A DNA stretch of 40,657 bases from a virus. The notes beneath the pieces are model-generated. The model searched no databases and was not told the origin of the DNA. It worked only from the letters and a program-made list of their open reading frames with translations. Numbering within the stretch: the first letter of the stretch is position 1; each line of letters starts with the position of its first letter. Shown one piece after another: positions 35,185 to 40,657 of the stretch. Where the stretch lies: the IMG/VR virus record IMGVR_UViG_3300047170_000085, positions 1 to 40,657 of that record, one strand, 5' to 3'. A program made the position numbers and the translations under genes.

Positions 35185-35340
35185 TTATCTCGAATATCTG
35201 ATTTCTGGATCTATTGAAGAAAATGTTTTAGTAGTATCGTCAACCACATCTGAAGCAACGCTATGAGTGTCTGTTTGAATAACATTTACAATACAACCCA
35301 TTAAGGATAGCGCTAAAACGATGTTTATGAGATATTGCAT
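35185..35340 (-). CDS. Small putative lipoprotein (51 aa), possible outer spanin
   Basis: The protein is MQYLINIVLALSLMGCIVNV, then IQTDTHSVASDVVDDTTKTF and SSIDPEIRYSR. A hydrophobic signal-like start is followed by LSLMGC, a plausible lipobox with Cys 16 as the acylated residue. The mature part is short and hydrophilic. Phage outer spanins are of this size and type, but no inner spanin is evident next to it. It is the first gene of a small minus-strand operon. AGG precedes the ATG. Confidence 0.55.
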   Translation of the reverse strand: MQYLINIVLALSLMGCIVNVIQTDTHSVASDVVDDTTKTFSSIDPEIRYSR

Positions 35341-35415
35341 AATCTAAACCTTTTTAATTTAAATTATGGAGTCGAGAATATGAATGCAATGAAATATTTA
35401 AAAATAGGTTGATTT

Positions 35416-35658
35416 ATGCCAGGAATTCAAAAAAGAAAAATTGTTAATACCATGTACAGGCTAAGATTTAGACCGGATGGTTTGCCTCCTTTGTCAATGA
35501 CTTTTTCTAGTGAAAAAGAAGCTAAAGATTGGATAGAAAAACACGAACAAAGTTACCTTGATAACCCTAAAAAATATCATAATTGGCTAAAAGCAAATAG
35601 AAAATCTCTTAAAATAAATGGAATTTTTCATGTTCACATACCATTACGATTTTTTTAA
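35416..35658 (+). CDS. Small basic protein (80 aa)
   Basis: AGGTTGATTT precedes the ATG. The sequence (QKRKIVNTMYRLRFRPDGLP, MTFSSEKEAKDWIEKHEQSY, KKYHNWLKANRKSLKINGIF) resembles AP2/integrase-arm type short DNA-binding folds in its strand-strand-helix order, though weakly. It stands alone on the plus strand, divergent from the lipoprotein gene and converging with a tail-fibre gene. Function is unknown. Confidence 0.55.
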   Translation: MPGIQKRKIVNTMYRLRFRPDGLPPLSMTFSSEKEAKDWIEKHEQSYLDNPKKYHNWLKANRKSLKINGIFHVHIPLRFF

Positions 35659-35676
35659 ATTACGTAAAAAATATTT

Positions 35677-36924
35677 TTATCTCGGTGTAGTTAATGCCTG
35701 TGAATAGTAGAATAAATCTATGACTACTGAACTAGCTGCAATTGTTCCAGCAGATTGAACAATACTCAATGTTGGATCTAAATCAGCATTGGTTGTACCC
35801 GTAGGGATATGTGTTGTGATTGTCCCTTGCGAAACAGTATTAATGAAAAATTCCACTGAAGTAGCGCTTGCATTTACAGTAAAACCTAAATTAAAGAAAG
35901 AAGATGTTGATGGAGCAACAGTAGTATTTATAGTTGTGGTAACGCCAGATGCTTCACAAGTACAAACCCAATTACCAGAATTTACGTTATCATTATATGA
36001 AAAATAAATTCCGTTATAAGCACTTCCAGTATCACCCACCCCTAAGCCAGCATATAAAGTATAACGATTTGTGGAATTTGATAAAGTGGCTGTTTTTAGC
36101 ACCCAATTGCAATTAATAACTCCCCCACCCAATATTATATAACCACTTCCGGTTGCCAAACTAGCGTGTGTTGTGATTGAACCATGAGTGATTAACCCTG
36201 GGTTACCTGTTGTTAAAACAGAGTCTGCAACGTCTTGCCAAGTTCCTGTAGTTGACCAGGGCAAAATACTTAAAATGATGGCTGACGGGGTTGTAATATA
36301 TCCTATAGCATATGTAAGAAAATCATCTGATAAACTCAGCGTAGAATTTGGAGTGGATCCACCACTACTTATCAAAGAAACGTATCCATTGCTATCAACG
36401 GTAAATTCAGTTGAATTAAATGCAGCTAAACCTACATTTGATGCATTTGTTGATGCAATAGCCTGTGATTTTTGAATGTTTAATGTGACGGTACTTCCCG
36501 AGGCAGTTGAAGAAACAGGTGTTGAACCGGCAGATGTGGAAGAGCCAAATATATTAATATTTCCAGAAGAAGGTGAAGCTGTGGTTCCTGTATTGCCTGT
36601 AAATTGAATCGGAATTGCACCTGTAGCACTTACATATCCATTAGCATCAACTGAAAATTGAACATTATTAAATGAGGCTAGTCCAACGTTATTGATGTTA
36701 GAACTTGCAGCAGCCTCGGCAACCTGTACTTCTATACTATCGGTACTTGTAGAAGTTTGTTTTAAATAAACTGGTACAGCATTTGTAGCGTTTGCAACGG
36801 TCAAACCAAAAATATTAATATTATTGCTTGTCGGTGTTGTAGCTATGCCGTCATTACCTGTTATTGTTTGTACGGGAGTTCCTGGGCCACCACCACCAGC
36901 AGGATTTTTATAAATTTGGCTCAT
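35677..36924 (-). CDS. Tail-fibre protein with Gly/Ser-rich repeats (415 aa)
   Basis: It opens MSQIYKNPAGGGGPGTPVQT, the same start as the next fibre gene (MSQIYKNNSGGSGSG), so both probably attach to the same tail component. Repeats follow, in the form SNINNVGLASFNNVQFSVDA NGYVSATG / ASNVGLAAFNSTEFTVDSN GYVSL, separated by INIFG units. The last 200 residues are a beta-rich globular domain (YTLYAGLGVGDTGSAYNGIY, STSSFFNLGFTVNASATSV) like a concanavalin-type lectin. It is a likely receptor-binding fibre. Confidence 0.7.
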   Translation of the reverse strand: MSQIYKNPAGGGGPGTPVQTITGNDGIATTPTSNNINIFGLTVANATNAVPVYLKQTSTSTDSIEVQVAEAAASSNINNVGLASFNNVQFSVDANGYVSATGAIPIQFTGNTGTTASPSSGNINIFGSSTSAGSTPVSSTASGSTVTLNIQKSQAIASTNASNVGLAAFNSTEFTVDSNGYVSLISSGGSTPNSTLSLSDDFLTYAIGYITTPSAIILSILPWSTTGTWQDVADSVLTTGNPGLITHGSITTHASLATGSGYIILGGGVINCNWVLKTATLSNSTNRYTLYAGLGVGDTGSAYNGIYFSYNDNVNSGNWVCTCEASGVTTTINTTVAPSTSSFFNLGFTVNASATSVEFFINTVSQGTITTHIPTGTTNADLDPTLSIVQSAGTIAASSVVIDLFYYSQALTTPR

Positions 36925-36942
36925 TTTATAATTCCATGTTTT

Positions 36943-38040
36943 TTAAGCAACTTTATAACCACTAAACATTGATGAGGTATTAAATGGAGTATTTGATGGT
37001 CCTTCTCCGAAAATTTCAAATGTTCCAGAACCATCAGCAAACGGTTGCAATTGAATTGTATCACCAGCAGTCATCGGAATTGCAAAACTTGGTGTTAAAA
37101 TAATATATTTTGGAGAAGTTCCACTGTAAGATCCAGATCCTTGTTGAATTAGACGTAAAGATTGAGAATTTCCTGTATAACTTAAAATAACTTCTGAATT
37201 TCCACTTAATGAATCCAAAAAATCAAAATAAATTGTAGCTGAAAAACTATAAAATCCTGTTGTTGGAGCTGTAAAAATTCCTGTTGATGTATTATATCCC
37301 CCCCCAACATTTGTCAAAGCATCATTAAAAATTATTGTAGAAGAAGTACTATTACCGCTAACACCTTGACTTACGGTTAGATATGCTTGAAAATAAACAG
37401 GTGAACCCACATTTGAAGTAACACCTAGTTGACCTGTAGATGAATTTATTGTTACAAATTCTTGATTTGAAACAGTATTTCCTGTAATACCTGCAATAAA
37501 ACATTGAGTTTGTCCCGAACTAGAAGCCGGAGTACCCAAACGAATTACATTTGATTCACCAATAACACCATTATTTCCTATTACAATATTATTGCTTTCA
37601 TTAGTTTGATAATTTATTCCTGCCAAAAGGCCCAAAGCAATATTGTTTGAACCAGAAATTAAAGATTCAAGAGCAGATGTTCCTATTGCAGTATTATTGA
37701 AAATAATAGTTCCATCAAACAAAGCTTTAAAACCAAAAGCAATGTTACCATTAGCTGTAGAAACAGATCCCATGCTTTGATAACCTACTGATGTATTACT
37801 TCCTCCTATAGTACTTAATGCTCCAGCTCCGTTACCTAAAAACGTATCTCCATTAAAACCACTTAATTCTAATGTGCTAACTGTTCCTAAATTTACAAAT
37901 TTTACCGTTCCACCAGCAACTTTTGCAGCATTGTCTGCATAAATGGTTACCGTAGATCCTGTTATAGATCCACTATCACCATCAATAGTAATTATGCCAG
38001 ACCCCGAACCACCAGAATTGTTTTTGTAAATTTGACTCAA
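36943..38040 (-). CDS. Tail-fibre protein with YadA-like repeats and C1q-like tip (365 aa)
   Basis: The probable start is TTG 38040, since GAGG lies 7 bases upstream and it restores the MSQIYKN opening shared with the neighbouring fibre. A longer upstream frame is not needed. Residues 60-200 contain short trimeric-adhesin-like repeats (SNTSVGYQSMGS, NNTAIGTSALESL, NNIALGLLAG, NNIVIG). The last 135 residues fit a C1q/TNF-like jelly roll: FTAPTTGFYSFSATIYFDF, IPMTAGDTIQLQPFA and a terminal SSMFSGYKVA. Trimeric host recognition is likely. Confidence 0.72.
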   Translation of the reverse strand: MSQIYKNNSGGSGSGIITIDGDSGSITGSTVTIYADNAAKVAGGTVKFVNLGTVSTLELSGFNGDTFLGNGAGALSTIGGSNTSVGYQSMGSVSTANGNIAFGFKALFDGTIIFNNTAIGTSALESLISGSNNIALGLLAGINYQTNESNNIVIGNNGVIGESNVIRLGTPASSSGQTQCFIAGITGNTVSNQEFVTINSSTGQLGVTSNVGSPVYFQAYLTVSQGVSGNSTSSTIIFNDALTNVGGGYNTSTGIFTAPTTGFYSFSATIYFDFLDSLSGNSEVILSYTGNSQSLRLIQQGSGSYSGTSPKYIILTPSFAIPMTAGDTIQLQPFADGSGTFEIFGEGPSNTPFNTSSMFSGYKVA

Positions 38041-38047
38041 AATAACC

Positions 38048-38365
38048 TCAAATAAGTTTTGCGTAAAAATATGAAATGGAAAAATTACCAGACGCACCAT
38101 TACCAAAAAAGGTAGCACCTTTGGATAAAGTGTAAATATCATCATCTATAACCATAGCTTCCCCTGCGGGAAAAGTATGCCATTGAATAAGTGTGGATCC
38201 TGCATCGTATGAAATATATAAAACGATAGGAACAGTACTTTGATTATCCATGATTAATTTTACAGGAGGATATAAAAGCGTGCCTATTTTAACATTTGAT
38301 CCTGTCATAGTTGCAATCAATTCAGGAGCCGGAAGCATTACTGCATTATTCCATATATTTGACAT
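38048..38365 (-). CDS. Small beta-rich tail protein (105 aa)
   Basis: The sequence MSNIWNNAVMLPAPELIATM, TGSNVKIGTLLYPPVKLIMD, VPIVLYISYDAGSTLIQWHT and FPAGEAMVIDDDIYTLS is all beta in character and ends with FSISYFYAKLI. It lies 7 bases from the C1q-like fibre gene and is probably co-expressed. It may be a small baseplate or fibre-attachment protein. No family is recognised. Confidence 0.55.
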   Translation of the reverse strand: MSNIWNNAVMLPAPELIATMTGSNVKIGTLLYPPVKLIMDNQSTVPIVLYISYDAGSTLIQWHTFPAGEAMVIDDDIYTLSKGATFFGNGASGNFSISYFYAKLI

Positions 38366-38374
38366 TTTGCACCT

Positions 38375-38575
38375 TTATTTTGCTTCGTCTGTGACAGGAG
38401 GTGAAGGCTGAAGCGGTTGATCTTGCTTTTGTGCTTCATTAATGCGGTCAACAATATATGAACGCATTTGAAAAAGCACATCATGAACTTCTCCCAAAGG
38501 ACAATTATTAGGTAAACTTAACTGATAGACGCGGTCATCTTTAACGATTTCAAGTTGAACTGAATGTTTTAACAT
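38375..38575 (-). CDS. Small tail-region protein (66 aa)
   Basis: The N-terminus is a short beta hairpin (SVQLEIVKDDRVYQLSLPNN). A helix follows (LGEVHDVLFQMRSYIVDRIN), then a Gln/Pro-rich tail (KQDQPLQPSPPVTDEAK). It sits between the two fibre groups with 9-base spacing to the next gene. A chaperone or assembly role for the fibres is possible given its size and place, but this is only inference. Confidence 0.55.
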   Translation of the reverse strand: MLKHSVQLEIVKDDRVYQLSLPNNCPLGEVHDVLFQMRSYIVDRINEAQKQDQPLQPSPPVTDEAK

Positions 38576-38651
38576 ATGTCACCGTTGGTTAATTTTACTT
38601 TTTTTATATAGAAGATTTGGAGTTTTGTCACTCCAAATCTTCAAATTATCA

Positions 38652-40625
38652 TTAGTTTACGATAAACCATGCTATTGTACTTGTATCAGTAACTTGAGAC
38701 GCTGTAATTACAAAACTCGTACCAGCTGTTTTTGCCGTTACTGCTAGACCAGAAGCTACTGTAACTGTACCCAAAGCTTGGCAAGTTAAGAAAATTAACG
38801 AATTAGCTGTCACAGCAGTAGTCGCTACTGTGGCTGTTCCACCTACCAATGCTACGGAACCAAACGAATTAGCTCCGGCTGCTGTTGTTGTACCAACGTT
38901 TGCAGATAAAATCTTATTGCCGGCTGTCTGAAAATTGAGGTTACCAGTAACTTTTATAGTTCCTGTACCAGCTGATAAGTTTAAAGTTGATGCTCCTGTT
39001 GTGTTACCAATGGACACGGTAGTAACCGCTGCCCCCGTAGCTATGGAAACTGTTTGAGTGGTTCCTGTTGAAGCGCCTGTAAGAATATTTACAGCATAAG
39101 TTCCCGCAGTTCCTACACCAGTCATCAAGTTGAAGGTCTGCGAAGCTCCTGGAGTTGCACCAGCTAGTACGTTAACAACGTTTGTACCTGCTATTGAAGC
39201 AGCACTAGAAATATTAACGGTTTGACCAGCTGTTGAAGCGCCAAAGGTCAAGGCGCCCGTGGCTGTAGCTCCTCCTACCGTAACTGTTCCACCAACTAAA
39301 GCATTACCAATCGCAATTGAGCCAGCTGTTTGGGTATTACCTATTGTAATTACGTTGGCTGCCGTTCCACCAATCGCAATCGTTTTGACGCCTGTAGCAC
39401 CTGTGCCTATATTGATTGCCAGAGCATTTGTGCCTGTACCAATATTGGCAACTTGTGTACCGCCTGAAGCATTTCCAGAAAATAAATTGAACGTTTGTGT
39501 TCCAGCTGTTGCAACACCAGAAAGAATATTAACTGTGCTATTCGCTGCATTAGCGCCGTTATTAATGCTAGTTATCTGAGCACCTGCGGCAACACCATTT
39601 TGGATTAAAACACTATTTGCAGCTGTGCTAGATCCCAGAGTGATTGTGCCTGTCTGAGCTGTGTTACCTATTGTAATTGCAGTAGCTGCAACACCATCAA
39701 TGAGAATATTACCTGTACCTGCATTTAATGTTAGTGAGGCTGCCCCTGTTAAAGAACCAACTGTAACAGTGTTAGCTGCTGCATCAGCCCCAACAGTGAT
39801 AGCATTACCACCTCCATTAATAGCCAATCCGCCAGTACCTGCAACTAAAGTCACGGCGCCGGATGATCCACCTATGGTCGTTGTGGCTGTCCCTGTGGCA
39901 TTAATTGATGTTGTTCCAACTACAGTTAAAGACCCAAGCGTAGTCAAACCTGTAATAGTTGTACCGCCTGTGGTGTTGCCAATATTAACCGCACCAGTTC
40001 CTCCAGTCCCAATATTAGTGGTGGCTGCACCTGAAGTATTGATATTAGCTGTGCCAGTTAAGGTTGATGTTCCTGTGACAGCCAAATTTCCTGAAGAAAG
40101 TGTTAAATTGCCTGATGTTAAAGTTACGTTTCCTGATGAAACCGTTACATTACCTGTCGTTACAGTTAAACCGGTGCCTGCTGTTATTGTAGTTCCTGCT
40201 GTGACTGATCCTGGAAATGTAACACTACCTGGAAGACTGATTGCTAAACTATGAGTAGCAGCATCCCCAGTAACAACGATTTGATTAGCGGTACCAAGAA
40301 TAGCAATATTACCTCCCGCTGGACTAACTGTAATAGAACCATCAGAAAGGGTATTCAAAGCACCTGCTGCACCTGCTGTAACTGCAATCCAATTAGGTGT
40401 ACCTGCGGTATTACCTGCTTGGACATACAAATTACCTGAGCCGTAAGTTGGCACTCCAGAGATTATCTGATATTGATCTAAACTAGAGAGCCATAAATAA
40501 CCTGCTTGATATTGCTTATCTACTGTGTTAGATGGGTTTCTCGCTGAAACAACCATTGGGATTACCTGACCTCCCTGAGGAGAATCGGAATAGGTCAGAG
40601 GACATGGTACAAAAGGACTTGTCAT
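38652..40625 (-). CDS. Large repetitive tail fibre (657 aa)
   Basis: ATG 40625 (MTSPFVPC) is used. An in-frame ATG at 40655 lies in the leader and is unlikely. The N-terminal 110 residues (YQAGYLWLSSLDQYQII, GNTAGTPNWIAVTAGAAGAL) are shared with the partial copy at 1-292. Then come more than 20 imperfect repeats of beta-helix type (TNIGTGGTGAVNIGNTTGGT, LTLNAGTGNILIDG, AITIGNTAQTGTITLGSSTA). The C-terminal 75 residues (GSVALVGGTATVATTAVTAN ... TDTSTIAWFIVN) form a known fibre-end domain. It is likely the main trimeric fibre. Confidence 0.8.
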   Translation of the reverse strand: MTSPFVPCPLTYSDSPQGGQVIPMVVSARNPSNTVDKQYQAGYLWLSSLDQYQIISGVPTYGSGNLYVQAGNTAGTPNWIAVTAGAAGALNTLSDGSITVSPAGGNIAILGTANQIVVTGDAATHSLAISLPGSVTFPGSVTAGTTITAGTGLTVTTGNVTVSSGNVTLTSGNLTLSSGNLAVTGTSTLTGTANINTSGAATTNIGTGGTGAVNIGNTTGGTTITGLTTLGSLTVVGTTSINATGTATTTIGGSSGAVTLVAGTGGLAINGGGNAITVGADAAANTVTVGSLTGAASLTLNAGTGNILIDGVAATAITIGNTAQTGTITLGSSTAANSVLIQNGVAAGAQITSINNGANAANSTVNILSGVATAGTQTFNLFSGNASGGTQVANIGTGTNALAINIGTGATGVKTIAIGGTAANVITIGNTQTAGSIAIGNALVGGTVTVGGATATGALTFGASTAGQTVNISSAASIAGTNVVNVLAGATPGASQTFNLMTGVGTAGTYAVNILTGASTGTTQTVSIATGAAVTTVSIGNTTGASTLNLSAGTGTIKVTGNLNFQTAGNKILSANVGTTTAAGANSFGSVALVGGTATVATTAVTANSLIFLTCQALGTVTVASGLAVTAKTAGTSFVITASQVTDTSTIAWFIVN

Positions 40626-40657
40626 TTTAAACCTCGCTGTTGTTTTTCTTAACAATC
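40334..40657. repeat. Terminal imperfect repeat, right copy (pairs with 1-324)
   Basis: This is the counterpart of the left terminal repeat, gapless over 324 bases with about 23 differences clustered partly around codons 9-15 of the fibre. Beyond 40657 nothing is known. The left copy shows what would lie upstream if the molecule is circular. Confidence 0.85.

Noticed and set aside
39259-40254. Long plus-strand Val/Pro-rich frames
   Set aside because: They are the antisense of the Gly/Thr repeats of the tail fibre, so the openness is a by-product of repeat codon use.
38700-40300. CRISPR-like repetition
   Set aside because: The repeats are degenerate coding repeats of a fibre. There are no uniform direct repeats with unique spacers and no cas genes.
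38652-40625. Diversity-generating retroelement target
   Set aside because: The fibre has a variable-looking design, but no reverse transcriptase or template repeat was seen in the window.

Overview
The window is an AT-rich, gene-dense bacteriophage genome or near-complete genome contig. There is a single copy of each head gene, almost no non-coding space, many 4-base ATGA overlaps and standard-code stops. The parts I can name are a small and large terminase, a P22-type portal, a coiled-coil scaffold, a major capsid protein resembling the N4-gp56 family, a nozzle-like protein, three probable ejection proteins in P22 order, and repeat-rich tail fibres. This points to a short-tailed (podovirus-like) phage. 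I see no integrase, no reverse transcriptase, no DNA polymerase or helicase, no tRNA and no recognisable endolysin. The host cannot be read from the sequence.

Layout. About 25.6 kb down to 1.85 kb is one long minus-strand late block. Reading in the direction of transcription it runs terS, terL, portal, small proteins, scaffold, major capsid, structural and tail genes (including three tandem paralogues and an 828-residue protein), then three ejection-type proteins. Two plus-strand islands (0.39-1.77 kb and 5.43-6.46 kb) interrupt or flank this block. Each holds an HNH endonuclease plus a small membrane-anchored coiled-coil protein. From 25.6 to 31.0 kb there are minus-strand early genes: small zinc proteins, a RusA-like resolvase, an SSB-like protein, a winged-helix replication initiator and a Cro/CI-type repressor. 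From 31.1 to 34.3 kb a plus-strand operon carries RecT, a YqaJ-type exonuclease, small proteins and HNH elements. From 34.7 to 40.7 kb there are small basic proteins, a putative lipoprotein and the tail-fibre cluster.

The most striking locus is the major capsid gene (15387-19407, minus). I can assemble a continuous 320-residue capsid protein only by removing three group I introns of 694, 1223 and 1141 nt. Every junction is in frame and fits the capsid family. Introns 1 and 3 show P1 pairings with the expected U.G at the splice site, and all three carry P7-like motifs. Each intron has its own LAGLIDADG endonuclease. The one in intron 3 is on the opposite strand, in the loop of a peripheral stem.

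Other notable signals are: (i) identical 20-bp GC-rich repeats inside the replication initiator gene that lie in different reading frames, which suggests a lambda-O-style origin; (ii) HNH genes and one HNH remnant whose 3' ends overlap the start codon of the next gene, one of them bracketed by a 9-bp direct repeat; (iii) a long inverted repeat with a nearby terminator, and a promoter-hairpin pair, in the 29967-30296 gap; and (iv) a 324-nt imperfect repeat joining the two ends of the window, which suggests a circular or permuted genome assembled from two variants.
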